From Rhodovarius lipocyclicus (lineage in GTDB: Bacteria > Pseudomonadota > Alphaproteobacteria > Acetobacterales > Acetobacteraceae): DNA of 64,000 nt. Shown here piece after piece: positions 18,054 through 29,842 of this stretch. Location: positions 62,001 to 126,000 of the forward strand of contig NZ_JAAABL010000005.1 of assembly GCF_009900765.1 (NCBI RefSeq). Reading direction: 5' to 3'. The first letter of the stretch is position 1; the number at the start of each line of letters is the position of its first letter. The notes under the pieces are model-generated. The model had not been told where the DNA came from. It saw nothing but the letters and a program-made list of their open reading frames with translations, and ran no database searches. The translations under genes were made by a program, and so were the position numbers.

Positions 18054-18054
<1 letters not shown>
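17005..18054 (-). CDS. AI-2E family transporter (PerM/YdiK-type membrane permease)
   Basis: An integral membrane protein of 349 aa with about eight hydrophobic segments. The family C-terminal signature is clear: PILLGVVAGCLSILPVGAPLV and then the GLGISSADNVIRPWFIARG motif, with NVIRP as the hallmark. The family includes TqsA, but most members have other or unknown roles, so no quorum signal should be assumed. The start shares one base with the dnaE stop (TGATG), so it is translated downstream of dnaE. Confidence 0.88.
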
Positions 18055-21467
<3,413 letters not shown>

Positions 21468-21590
21468 CCCCCCAACATGGCATGCCCAGCCTGATTCTGG
21501 CAGGGATATCAGCCCCCATGCATGGCGCGCATGCCGTGCCCGGCGCGAATGCCTGTTGCGGCGCGCCGCCGCCACGGGAAACCTGCGACC

Positions 21591-22796
21591 ATGAGCATTC
21601 TCACCCGCGCGACGCCGCTCTGGCTTCTCTGTCTCTGTGCCGTGCTGGCCGCCGCCCTGGCCATGGGGCTGCGACAGAGCTTCGGCCTGTTCCTGGCGCC
21701 GATGACGCTGGACCAGGGCTGGACCGCCTCGGGCTTCGCCTTCGCCATCGCGTTGCAGGTGCTGGTGAACGGCGTCAGCCAGCCCATCTGCGGCCAGCTG
21801 GCCGACCGCTACGGCGCGCGGGTGGTGCTGATGGGCGGCGCGGTGCTGTATGGGCTGGGCATTCTGGGCATGGCGCTCAGCGGCGGGCTGTGGCTGTTCA
21901 CCGCCTTCGCCGGGCTGGTGATGGGCGTCGCGGTCTCGGCCGCGGGCATGCCCATCATCAATTCCGCCCTGACGCGCCTGCTGCCGGAGGCGATGCGCGG
22001 CCGCGCGGTGGGGCTCGGCACCGCCGGTTCCTCCTTCGGGCAGTTCCTGGTGGTGCCGGCGGCGCAGCTGGGCATCCATCTGGCCGGCTGGCAGGGCGCG
22101 CTGTTCATGATGGCGGGTGCCGCGCTGCTGATGCTGCCGCTAGCCTTGCCGCTGAATGACCGAGTGGCGGTGCGGGCCGGGGCCGCGCATGAGGAAAGTG
22201 CGAGCGACGCGCTGCGCCGCGCCCTGTCCAGCCCCAGCTTCTGGTGCCTGTTCTGGGGCTTCTTCGTCTGCGGCGTGCATGTCAGCTTCCTGACCGTGCA
22301 CCTGCCGGGCTTCGTGGCCTATTGCCACCTGCCTTCCTATGTCGGTGCCGGCGCCATCTCCCTGATCGGGCTGTTCAACGTGGTGGGCAGCCTGACGGCG
22401 GGCGAGCTCACCTCCCGCTGGAAGCGGCGGGAGCTGCTGGTGCTGATCTATGCCAGCCGGGGCGTGCTGATGGCGGTGTTCATGATGCTGGAAAAGACCA
22501 CCCCCACCGTGCTGGCCTTCTCGGCCATCATGGGGGTGCTGTGGCTGTCCACCGTGCCGCCCACCGTGGCGCTCTGTGCGAGGAATTTCGGGGTGCGGTG
22601 GCTGGGCACCATCTTCGGCCTGGTCTTCATGGGCCACCAGATCGGCGGCTTCACTGGCGCCTTCCTGGGCGGGGTGATCTTCGACGCCACTGGCAGCTAC
22701 GACCTGATGTGGATCATCTCCATCGCCGCCGCCGCCTTCGCGGCGCTGGTGCACCTGCCGGTGCGCGACCCCACCCCCGTGCCGCGCCCGGCCTGA
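21591..22796 (+). CDS. MFS transporter, monocarboxylate/oxalate-formate-antiporter-like
   Basis: A 401 aa inner-membrane carrier with 12 predicted spans. Starts at MSILTRATPLWL; an earlier in-frame ATG adds an Arg-rich stretch overlapping the dnaE promoter side. The motif GQLADRYGARVVLMGG is the MFS loop 2-3 signature, and the N-terminal GLRQSFGLFLAPM pattern is common in the UhpC/OFA-like monocarboxylate group. Substrate unknown. Divergent from dnaE; followed after five bases by a small membrane protein gene. Confidence 0.88.
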   Translation: MSILTRATPLWLLCLCAVLAAALAMGLRQSFGLFLAPMTLDQGWTASGFAFAIALQVLVNGVSQPICGQLADRYGARVVLMGGAVLYGLGILGMALSGGLWLFTAFAGLVMGVAVSAAGMPIINSALTRLLPEAMRGRAVGLGTAGSSFGQFLVVPAAQLGIHLAGWQGALFMMAGAALLMLPLALPLNDRVAVRAGAAHEESASDALRRALSSPSFWCLFWGFFVCGVHVSFLTVHLPGFVAYCHLPSYVGAGAISLIGLFNVVGSLTAGELTSRWKRRELLVLIYASRGVLMAVFMMLEKTTPTVLAFSAIMGVLWLSTVPPTVALCARNFGVRWLGTIFGLVFMGHQIGGFTGAFLGGVIFDATGSYDLMWIISIAAAAFAALVHLPVRDPTPVPRPA

Positions 22797-22801
22797 CGCC
22801 G

Positions 22802-23062
22802 ATGCTGCGCCGGCTGCATGCCTTCTATCTGCGCCTGCCCCTGCCGGTGCAGCTGTTCCTGCCCGGCGTGCTGGGCGGCTTCGTCATCGCCACCCTGCTG
22901 GTGGGCGCGCTGCTGTGGAGCAATTTCGGCGGCATCGGGCAACTGATGCTGCGATCGCGCGAGCACCCCATCCCGGTGCTGCTGCTGTGGTTCTTCCTGG
23001 GGCTCAGTGCCTCCAGCGTGCAGATCGGCATCGCGGTGATGGGGATGAAGAAAGACGATTGA
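22802..23062 (+). CDS. Small membrane protein, unknown
   Basis: An 86 aa protein (MLRRLHAFYLRLPLPVQLFLP...) with two strong transmembrane segments, about residues 22-42 and 58-80, and a short cytosolic tail MGMKKDD. Five bases after the MFS stop, so probably on the same message. No family recognised. The stop lies just before copy 2 of the structured AT-core element. Confidence 0.7.
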   Translation: MLRRLHAFYLRLPLPVQLFLPGVLGGFVIATLLVGALLWSNFGGIGQLMLRSREHPIPVLLLWFFLGLSASSVQIGIAVMGMKKDD

Positions 23063-23079
23063 GGCGCTGCCCTGGAGAT

Positions 23080-23295
23080 TAAGGTTGAGGGGGAAATGAC
23101 TTTCCCCCTCGTCAAACGCGATGCGTTTGCCCCCCCATTACTTTCCATCAGTTTTGGGACAGCCCTGAGCCTGCGAAGGCTTCTCTGGTAAATTTATATA
23201 ATAATATCAATAATATAAAACTATTCGCAGGGGCCTGGGGAGATCTTATCTCCCCAGCGGATGGGGTCTGGGGAAGGCGGCGCCTTCCCCAGCCT
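23080..23295. repeat. Structured AT-core intergenic element, copy 2
   Basis: Same module order as 11101-11330: hairpin GAGGGGGAAA-TGAC-TTTCCCCCTC (23087-23110), an extra CAAACGC/GCGTTTG hairpin (23113-23129), an A/T core (23187-23227) sharing ATAATAATATCAATAATATA with copy 1, CTGGGGAGAT-CTT-ATCTCCCCAG (23235-23257), and CTGGGGAAGGC-GGC-GCCTTCCCCAG (23268-23292). Both stems that differ between copies change on both sides, keeping the pairing. It fills the gap between two convergent genes, as copy 1 does. Confidence 0.85.
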
Positions 23296-23296
23296 T

Positions 23297-25024
23297 CTAC
23301 TTCTCCGCCAGGATCGCCGCCGCCATCTTCTCCGCCACCATCAGCGTCGGGAAGTTCGTATTCGCGCTCGGCACGAACGGAAACACCGAGGCATCGCACA
23401 CCCTCAGCCCGGGCGTGCCGTGCACGCGGCCCGCGCTGTCGGTCACGGCCATCGGGTCGTCTTCGCGCCCCATGCGGCAGGTGCAGCTGACATGCCATTG
23501 CCCGGTGGCGTTGGCGCGCACGAAGGCTTCCAGCTTGTCCTCGTCGGCCAGCAGTGCCGCGATGGGCGGGGCCTCGGTGATGAAGGCATGGACGGCGGCG
23601 CGGTGCACGGCGCCCGGCAATTCCAGGATGGGCGCCAGCAGGCGCGTCATCACATCGTTCTTCAGGCCGCGCACCGCCACCTTGCGCACCGCCTCGTTGT
23701 ACACGGCCGGAAAGGCATAGCGGATGGCCCCGCGCAGGGCGGGCATGGCGTGCCACAGCGCGATGCGGCGCAGCGCATCCATCAGGCGCTCCGCGTCCCG
23801 CGCATCCGACAGCAGGTTGAGGTTCACCTCCGGGTGCAGGGCGGGGTCTGCGCCCTGGATGCGCACGCTGCCCTGGCTATAGCTGCGGTTGACCCAGGCC
23901 TGGATCGCCCCCAGCCGCGCGCCCACCGCGTGCCAGGAGGGGCGCGCGATCGCCAGCGCGAACATGTCGCCCCCCGCCACGCCCGGCAGGCCGGAGGACC
24001 AGCGCACCCCGGCATGGATGTTGCGCTGGGTCAGCGCGCCGGGCATGCGGCTGGCGGCTGGCAGCAGGGCGGCCATGCCCATGGTCGGGTGTTCCTGCAG
24101 ATTGCGCCCCACGCCCGGGCGGTGGTTGCGCAGGGCGATGCCATGGGGGGAGAAATCCTCCGGCGCGCCGATACCCTGGCTTTGCAGGAAGGCCGGTGAA
24201 CGGATGGCGCCCATGGAGAGGATGATGTCCCGCCGCACCTCCAGCCGGCGGGTGTCGCCGTCGGGCGCGCGCAGGCGCACGGCGATGGCGCGGCCCTGCG
24301 CGTCGAAATCCAGCCCCAGCACCAGGTGGCGGGCCAGGATGGTCAGGTTGGACCGCGCGCGCACCGCCGCGGTCAGATAGCCCATGGCGGCCGAAACCCG
24401 ATGGTCGGCCGCGGCATTGGCGGTGGTCAGGGCGAACCAGCCATCGCGGAAATCCCCGTTCTGGTCCGCCAGATAGGGCAGGCCCGAGGCCTGCCAGGTC
24501 GCGGCCGCCGCCTGGCTGTAGCCGGGCCAGGATTCGCGCGGGATGCGCCGCACCGGGATGGGCCCGCCGCCACCATGCAGCGGGGTCTCGCCGAAATCCA
24601 GGTCGGTCTCCAGCTTGCGGAAGAAGGGCAGAACCTCGGCCCAGCTCCAGCCCTCGGCCCCCTCACGCGACCAATCGTCGTAGTCGCTGGGCACACCCCG
24701 GTTGCCGAGCTGCCCGTTGATGGAACTGCCGCCACCCATCACCCGCGCCTGCTCATAGCTGCGGGGCTTGGGCGGGGGCTCGGGCCGGTTATGCGGGCGG
24801 TGCGGCAGCGTGACCTTCAGCCCGCGCCACAGGAAGTCCGGGTTGTAGACCGCATGGCCGTGATAGCTGAGGCGGATATCCGCCGGCACGGCCTCGGGCG
24901 GGGTGTCGGGCCCGGCCTCCACCAGGCAGACGCGGCGGGAGGGATCCTCCGACAGCCGGGCGGCCAGGACGGAGCCCGCGGAGCCACCCCCGCAGATCAC
25001 ATGGTCGAACAGGTTCTCGGACAA
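23297..25024 (-). CDS. GMC-family FAD-dependent oxidoreductase (choline/alcohol dehydrogenase-like)
   Basis: A flavoprotein of 575 aa. FAD-binding GGGSAGSVLAARLSED lies near the N-terminus, followed by GMC signature 1 (GGGSSINGQLGNRG) and signature 2 (GAIRSPAFLQSQGIG). The C-terminal HVSCTCRMG and SANTNFPTLMVAEKMA segments hold the catalytic His/Asn pair region. I prefer a TTG start at 25024: GAGGAAG lies six bases upstream and the FAD motif then falls at the usual distance. An ATG at 25108 would add 28 basic residues and reach into the divergent promoter. Substrate unknown (alcohol, choline or sugar alcohol). Divergent from a TonB-dependent receptor. Confidence 0.9.
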   Translation of the reverse strand: MSENLFDHVICGGGSAGSVLAARLSEDPSRRVCLVEAGPDTPPEAVPADIRLSYHGHAVYNPDFLWRGLKVTLPHRPHNRPEPPPKPRSYEQARVMGGGSSINGQLGNRGVPSDYDDWSREGAEGWSWAEVLPFFRKLETDLDFGETPLHGGGGPIPVRRIPRESWPGYSQAAAATWQASGLPYLADQNGDFRDGWFALTTANAAADHRVSAAMGYLTAAVRARSNLTILARHLVLGLDFDAQGRAIAVRLRAPDGDTRRLEVRRDIILSMGAIRSPAFLQSQGIGAPEDFSPHGIALRNHRPGVGRNLQEHPTMGMAALLPAASRMPGALTQRNIHAGVRWSSGLPGVAGGDMFALAIARPSWHAVGARLGAIQAWVNRSYSQGSVRIQGADPALHPEVNLNLLSDARDAERLMDALRRIALWHAMPALRGAIRYAFPAVYNEAVRKVAVRGLKNDVMTRLLAPILELPGAVHRAAVHAFITEAPPIAALLADEDKLEAFVRANATGQWHVSCTCRMGREDDPMAVTDSAGRVHGTPGLRVCDASVFPFVPSANTNFPTLMVAEKMAAAILAEK

Positions 25025-25098
25025 GCCGCGCTTCCTCGTTTTCTTGGGCGCGATCTTGGCATTCGTTTCTGCCCCGGGCCAAGCACGCAGTTGCGCGC

Positions 25099-25132
25099 TT
25101 GACAGCATCGCTGCCGCACACCTTCATAACAT
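25099..25132 (+). promoter_or_regulatory. Candidate promoter for the TonB-dependent receptor
   Basis: TTGACA at 25099-25104 is a perfect -35 sequence, in an unusually AT-rich 60-base stretch directly before the receptor gene. The best -10-like words (CATAAC, TAACAT) stand 20-22 bases away, wider than the normal 16-18, so either an activator is needed or the match is partial. Confidence 0.3.
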
Positions 25133-25151
25133 ATTGAAAAACAACGATTAT

Positions 25152-27263
25152 ATGAAGGAATGCAAAGCTGTGCAGTCACTGAACCTATACATATGTAGGC
25201 CTGTTCAGCTGTTGGTGCTGGGCCTGCCCATCGCGGCCCTGGCGCAGGATGGCGCTGTGATGGCCGAACTGCCGGAGCTGGTGGTGGAATCCGCCCGCGC
25301 GGCCGCCACCCGCACCGGGCAGGACCCGTCCTCCGGCGCCTCCGTCACGCGCTTCGGGCGGGAGGAGATCACCGCCCTGCCCCAGGGCGAGGCCGCGACG
25401 CTGAACCAGGTGCTGCTGCACGCGCCGGGCGTGGTGCAGGAGGCCGCGGGCGACCTGCATGTGCGCGGCGACCACCGCAACCTGCAATACCGCATCGAGG
25501 GCATCGCCATCCCCGAGGGCATCAGCGGCTTCGGCGCGCTGCTGGAGGGGCGGTCGGTCTCCTCCGTCTCGCTGATCACCGGGGCCCTGCCGGCGCAATA
25601 CGGGCAGCGCACGGCGGCCGTGGTGGATGTGCGCCTGCGCGACGGCGCGGTGGACCCGGGCGGCAGCGCGGGGATCTCGGGCGGCTCCAACAGCCTGATC
25701 CAGCCCGGGGGCAGCTATGGCGGCGCGCTGGGGGGGCTGCGCTATTTCCTCAGCGGCAGCCTGCTATTCAGCGATCGCGGCTTCGAGAACCCGACCGGCG
25801 GGGTGAATGCCCTGCACAACGCCACCCGGCAGGGGCGCGGGGTGGTCCAGCTTTCCTACCCCGTCACGGAGACGACGCGCGCCATCCTGGTGGCGGGCAC
25901 GGTGCAGCAGCGCTTCCAGATCCCGAATGTCCCAGGGCAGCCCGCGGCCTATTCCGTGCTGGGGGACGCGCTGCTGGACAGCGCCACCCTGCGCGCCCGG
26001 CAATGGAACCGCAGCCAGTTCGCCATCGCGGGGCTGCGGCATGAGAGCGGGCCGTGGGAGGCGACGCTGGCGCTGTCCGCCCGGCAGACCTCCCTCAGCT
26101 ATCTGCCGGATGTGCGCGGCGAATTGCTGGCCAGCGGCGTGGCGGCGCGGGTGCTGCGGGAAAACCTGTCGCTGGGGCTGCAGGGCGATGCGCAATACCG
26201 GCTGAACGCCGCCCACACGCTGCGCACCGGCTTTTCCGCCAGCCACGACATGACGCGCAACGCGACGGACAGCGCGGTGCTGCCGCTCTCGGGGCCCGAC
26301 ACGCCGTTTACCATCAGCGAGCGCGGGCGCATCGCCACCCGGCTGTTCGGGTTCTACGCGCTGGACGAATGGCGGCTGAGCGAGGCGCTGACCCTGAACC
26401 TGGGCGCACGCTTCGACGCGATGGACCAGCAGGTGAGCGCCTCGCAGCTGTCGCCCCGTGCCTCCCTGGTGTGGCAGGCGAGCGAGGCGACCAGTGTCTC
26501 GCTGGGCTATGCCCGCACCTTCACCCCCGCGCCGGCGGAGCTGCTGGCCCTGCCGGCCCTGTCCCGCTACGCCGGCACCACATTGGCACCCGAGGTGAAC
26601 CGCAACGACCCGGTGCGGCCGGAGCGCGCGCATTACGTGAACCTCGGCCTGCGCCACCGGCTGAGCGAGGAGATCACGCTGGGGGTGGAGCTGTATCACC
26701 GCACGGTGCGGGACATGCAGGATCTGGGGCAGTTCGGCCGCGCCTATGTGTTCAGCCCCTATAACTACCAACGCGGGCGGGCCTATGGGGTGGAGCTGTC
26801 GGCCGGGTGGCGGCGGGGAGCGCTGTCGGCGCAGGCGAGCCTGGCGGTCTCACGCTCCGAGGGGCGGGGGCTGATGTCCAGCCAATATGTGTGGAGTGCC
26901 GCGGAGCTGGCGCAGGTGGCGCGGAAATACGTGCGCACGGACCATGACCAGCTGCTGACCGGCAGCGCGAGCACGAGCTGGCAGGGGTGGGAGGGCGGCA
27001 CGCTGAACGCCAGCCTGCTGTATGGCAGCGGGATGCGGCGGGGCTTCGCCAACAGCCAGTCGGTGACGCCCTATGTGACGGTGAACCTGGGGGTGAGCCA
27101 ACGCTTCAGCCTGCCGCGCGCGGGGGAATGGGTGGCGCGGGTGGATGTGATCAACCTGTTCGACCGGAACTATATGCTGCGGGATGGGACGGGGATTGGC
27201 GTGGGGGCGCCGCAATACGGGCTGCGGCGGGCGGTGCTGGCGGGGGTGAGCCGGGAGTTTTGA
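25152..27263 (+). CDS. TonB-dependent outer-membrane receptor
   Basis: A 703 aa outer-membrane receptor. The N-terminal hydrophobic segment VQLLVLGLPIAALAQ is the signal peptide. A plug domain follows (LPELVVESARA..., then TLNQVLLHAPGVVQEAAGDLHVRGDHRNLQYRIEG split over residues about 75-115), then a beta-barrel ending VSREF with the terminal Phe needed for outer-membrane insertion. The ATG at 25152 has almost no ribosome site; a GTG at 25170 preceded by AAGGA is a possible alternative start. The first codons are AT-rich compared with the rest. Ligand unknown; no TonB, siderophore or sensor genes are adjacent, only the divergent GMC oxidoreductase. Confidence 0.9.
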   Translation: MKECKAVQSLNLYICRPVQLLVLGLPIAALAQDGAVMAELPELVVESARAAATRTGQDPSSGASVTRFGREEITALPQGEAATLNQVLLHAPGVVQEAAGDLHVRGDHRNLQYRIEGIAIPEGISGFGALLEGRSVSSVSLITGALPAQYGQRTAAVVDVRLRDGAVDPGGSAGISGGSNSLIQPGGSYGGALGGLRYFLSGSLLFSDRGFENPTGGVNALHNATRQGRGVVQLSYPVTETTRAILVAGTVQQRFQIPNVPGQPAAYSVLGDALLDSATLRARQWNRSQFAIAGLRHESGPWEATLALSARQTSLSYLPDVRGELLASGVAARVLRENLSLGLQGDAQYRLNAAHTLRTGFSASHDMTRNATDSAVLPLSGPDTPFTISERGRIATRLFGFYALDEWRLSEALTLNLGARFDAMDQQVSASQLSPRASLVWQASEATSVSLGYARTFTPAPAELLALPALSRYAGTTLAPEVNRNDPVRPERAHYVNLGLRHRLSEEITLGVELYHRTVRDMQDLGQFGRAYVFSPYNYQRGRAYGVELSAGWRRGALSAQASLAVSRSEGRGLMSSQYVWSAAELAQVARKYVRTDHDQLLTGSASTSWQGWEGGTLNASLLYGSGMRRGFANSQSVTPYVTVNLGVSQRFSLPRAGEWVARVDVINLFDRNYMLRDGTGIGVGAPQYGLRRAVLAGVSREF

Positions 27264-27271
27264 GGGGATGC

Positions 27272-27472
27272 CTACAGCTTCGCGGCCAGCTTCCGCGCCA
27301 GCACATAGCCCAGCAGCCCCGCCACCGGCCCCGCCGGCAGCACCAGCACCCAGCCGGCATGCGCCCCGTTGACCACCAGCCCCAGCCCAATGCCCAGCAT
27401 CAGCCCGCCCACCAGGCTGCCCACCACACCGGCCGAAAGGCCCAGGACCAGGATCTCTTCGCGCGTCACCAT
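27272..27472 (-). CDS. Small Gly-rich membrane protein, unknown
   Basis: A 66 aa protein (MVTREEILVLGLSAGVVGSL...) with two hydrophobic segments rich in Gly, ending in a basic tail ARKLAAKL. Its 3' end lies eight bases from the 3' end of the TonB receptor gene, and its start is divergent from the rpsD promoter. Codon usage looks coding in this frame. The family is not recognised; upstream ATGs were rejected because they would cover the rpsD promoter. Confidence 0.6.
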   Translation of the reverse strand: MVTREEILVLGLSAGVVGSLVGGLMLGIGLGLVVNGAHAGWVLVLPAGPVAGLLGYVLARKLAAKL

Positions 27473-27514
27473 GGCCCGCAACTGAACCGCCCGGCCCGGT
27501 TTGGCAAGCCGGTT

Positions 27515-27543
27515 TTGACAAAGCCGCCCCCCGCCCCTATACG
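27515..27543 (+). promoter_or_regulatory. Sigma-70-type promoter of rpsD
   Basis: TTGACA (27515-27520), a 17-base spacer and TATACG (27538-27543) form a near-consensus housekeeping promoter pointing towards rpsD. Transcription from about 27550 would give a leader of roughly 185 bases. Confidence 0.8.
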
Positions 27544-27611
27544 CCCCCCATTCCTGGGAACGCGGCTGCACAAGCCTCGCGCCAATAAGCGCGCGAAACT
27601 GTGTGCGGCAC

Positions 27612-27722
27612 GCCCGCCTGGTGGTGCTATACCACCGGGGCGGGACTACCGGGACAACCCGCGGTGGCACCGAGCCGGGCCATACCGCACGATGAAGAAG
27701 GATCGCCCCGCATCCCGGGGCG
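27612..27722 (+). promoter_or_regulatory. Structured rpsD 5' leader with two stable hairpins
   Basis: Hairpin 1 (27612-27643) pairs CCCGCC with GGCGGG and GGTGGT with ACCACC around loop GCTAT. Hairpin 2 (27704-27722) pairs CGCCCCG with CGGGGCG and ends one base into the GAGG word (27722-27725) that is the only ribosome-site candidate before the ATG at 27736. S4 is a known translational autoregulator in other bacteria, so this leader is a candidate control site (inference). Confidence 0.5.
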
Positions 27723-27735
27723 AGGCAGTCGTTCT

Positions 27736-28353
27736 ATGACGAAGCGCGCAGAATCCAAGTACAAGATCAACCGCCGCCTTGGCGTGAACCTGTGGGGCCG
27801 TGCCAAGTCCCCGGTCAACAAGCGCGAGTATGGTCCCGGTCAGCACGGCCAGCGCCGCAAGAACAAGCCCACGGACTTCGGCGTGCAGCTGATGGCCAAG
27901 CAGAAGCTCAAGGGCTACTACGGCAACATCGGTGAGAAGCAGTTCCGCAAGTATTATGAGGAGGCCGTGCGCCGCAAGGGCGACACCTCCGAGAACCTGA
28001 TCGAGCTGCTGGAGCGCCGCCTGGACAGCGTAGTGTACCGCATGAAGCTGGCCGTCACGCCCTTCGCCGCCCGCCAGTTCGTGAACCACGGCCATGTGCT
28101 GGTGAACGGCAAGCGCCTCAACATCTCCTCCTACATCGTGAAGGACGGGGACCTGATCGAGGTGAAGGAAAAGTCCAAGCAGCTGACCATGGTGCTGGAC
28201 GCGGCCCAGAGCGGCGAGCGCGACGTGCCCGAATACATCGAGGTGGATCACCGCGCCATGCGCGGCAAGTTCCTCCGCGCCCCGAAGGTCAGCGACGTGC
28301 CCTACCCGGTGCAGATGGAACCCAACCTCGTGGTTGAGTTCTACTCGCGGTGA
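27736..28353 (+). CDS. rpsD: 30S ribosomal protein S4
   Basis: A primary 16S rRNA-binding protein of the small subunit, 205 aa. N-terminal [20 protein letters not shown] and GPGQHGQRR are alphaproteobacterial S4 signatures. The S4 RNA-binding domain follows ([15 protein letters not shown]...[14 protein letters not shown]), and the C-terminus [12 protein letters not shown] is canonical. It stands alone here, outside the rpsM-rpsK-rpoA cluster, which is usual in alphaproteobacteria. The stop overlaps the next start (GTGA). Confidence 0.98.
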   Translation: MTKRAESKYKINRRLGVNLWGRAKSPVNKREYGPGQHGQRRKNKPTDFGVQLMAKQKLKGYYGNIGEKQFRKYYEEAVRRKGDTSENLIELLERRLDSVVYRMKLAVTPFAARQFVNHGHVLVNGKRLNISSYIVKDGDLIEVKEKSKQLTMVLDAAQSGERDVPEYIEVDHRAMRGKFLRAPKVSDVPYPVQMEPNLVVEFYSR

Positions 28354-29612
28354 ACGACAAGGTGGCGGGAGAGGATCTGGCTCCCGCTACCGTTCCGGCG
28401 GACACGCCGGAACCCGCGCCCATGCGCGCCGATACGCCGGATGGGGCGGCCCCCGCCCCTTCGGCTACCGCCCCCACAGCTATCGCCAGCGAGGCACACA
28501 GCCCCGCCCTGGCCCTTTCCCTGCTGACCGGCGCCGTCAAGGGCCTGACCGGGCAGGATGTCTCCCCCCGCGAATACGGCACCGAACTGCCCCGGCTGAT
28601 CGCCCGCCTGCGTGAGGCCCCGCTGGAGGATGCGCTGGCCGAGCTGGTCGGCCGCCTCTCCATGCGCCTCGGCCATTCCACCCAGGCCCCCGCCGTCACC
28701 CGGCTGGGCATGAGCGACGAGGAACTGTTCGCGGAAATCGTGAACGGCTGCTTCCGCGCCCTGCTGGGCCGCGACGCCGGCGCGCAGGGCATCGAGTACT
28801 GGATGAAGGACCGCTTCCAGGATTTCCTGGTGCAGGGCCCCGACGAATTCCTGCTGAAATTCATGCCGATGATCGTCGGCAGCCAGGAATGGTACCAGCG
28901 CCACATGGCCACCGCCATGGACGCGGTGCGCGCCCAGCTGCTGCAGCCCCATTACGGCGGCGCGAACTCCCCGCTCATCATCAGCCTGGGCAGCACCGGC
29001 TACACCGCCGCCATGCTGAAGCGCTTCAGCATGCGCCGCTGGAGCGGGCCCTTCGACTGGCTCTCCGCCACGCCGGACATGGTGCGGGAGATCCTGAGCG
29101 AGGATTTCGCCCCGCTGCTGGCCCCGGAGGGCTGGGAGAGCATCAACGCCGCGGACCGCCCGGACGAGCGCTGGTACCGCAGCCGCAACCACGCGCTGGA
29201 GGTCCGCCACGGCGCCCCCTGCATCCTGCACAGCGCGGACATGACGACGGAAGACGGCCTGCAATACATGGCCCGCTGCGTGCAGCGCTTCCAGGACGCG
29301 ATGCGCGGCGTGGGCAACAAGCTGGTGCTGCAGGTGATCCAGGAGGATGGCGAGGCCGAGCGCCATTTCCAGGAAACCGCGCTGCTGCTGAACGCCATGG
29401 GCCGGCACTTCCAGTACGTGCTGGTCAGCGTGCTGCCCGAGGATCAGGAAGCGCCCTTCCCGCAGATGGAACCTGTCCTGGCGGCAGGGCCCCACCGGAT
29501 GATGCGCTTCCAGCCCATCTCCCGCATCCAGGCCGCGCAATCGGCGGACATGATGGATGAGGTGGTGCTGCTGCGCGCCGCCTTCGCCAGCGTGCGGATG
29601 CCCGCAACCTGA
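28350..29612 (+). CDS. Unknown protein with DUF4214-like and DUF1796-like segments, coupled to rpsD
   Basis: A 420 aa cytosolic protein starting at a GTG whose bases overlap the rpsD stop (GTGA). The first 45 residues are a disordered Pro/Ala stretch. [19 protein letters not shown] (about 125-143) resembles the DUF4214 repeat (FYRALLGRDPD). [15 protein letters not shown] with SGPFDWLSA (about 201-230) resembles the opening of DUF1796, a putative papain-like cysteine peptidase family, but the Cys normally near the start is absent here (STGY). So it may have lost peptidase activity, or the resemblance may be structural only. Function unknown. The coupling makes its expression follow S4. Confidence 0.8.
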   Translation: MNDKVAGEDLAPATVPADTPEPAPMRADTPDGAAPAPSATAPTAIASEAHSPALALSLLTGAVKGLTGQDVSPREYGTELPRLIARLREAPLEDALAELVGRLSMRLGHSTQAPAVTRLGMSDEELFAEIVNGCFRALLGRDAGAQGIEYWMKDRFQDFLVQGPDEFLLKFMPMIVGSQEWYQRHMATAMDAVRAQLLQPHYGGANSPLIISLGSTGYTAAMLKRFSMRRWSGPFDWLSATPDMVREILSEDFAPLLAPEGWESINAADRPDERWYRSRNHALEVRHGAPCILHSADMTTEDGLQYMARCVQRFQDAMRGVGNKLVLQVIQEDGEAERHFQETALLLNAMGRHFQYVLVSVLPEDQEAPFPQMEPVLAAGPHRMMRFQPISRIQAAQSADMMDEVVLLRAAFASVRMPAT

Positions 29613-29650
29613 CAGCACGCCGCCCGTTCTTCCGATGAGGAGAACGGATC

Positions 29651-29842
29651 ATGGCAGTGAAGAAGACCCCGCCCGACGGCACCGAATCCAAGGGATTGCC
29701 GGATAACGGCCGGGAGCGCACGGAAACCGTGCTGGAACAGGGCCTGCCCGCGCATCTGCGGCGGCGCGGAACCGAAGGCCCCGCGCCACCGCGCGCGGCG
29801 CCGGTCAGTCCTCGTCCACGTAAGGGTTCTCGGTCCCCTTGA
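29651..29842 (+). CDS. Small hypothetical protein overlapping the 3' end of der
   Basis: A 63 aa frame (MAVKKTPPDGTESKGLP...) preceded by GAGGAGAACGGATC, a good ribosome site eight bases from the ATG. The product is hydrophilic, Pro/Arg-rich and probably disordered. The last 38 bases overlap the tail of der on the other strand. No family recognised. The ribosome site and the start directly after the upstream gene favour it being real; composition alone does not. Confidence 0.5.
   Translation: MAVKKTPPDGTESKGLPDNGRERTETVLEQGLPAHLRRRGTEGPAPPRAAPVSPRPRKGSRSP

Noticed and set aside
23063-23296. Insertion sequence remnant at the AT-core element
   Set aside because: No transposase fragment, no terminal inverted repeats enclosing the element and no target duplication could be seen.
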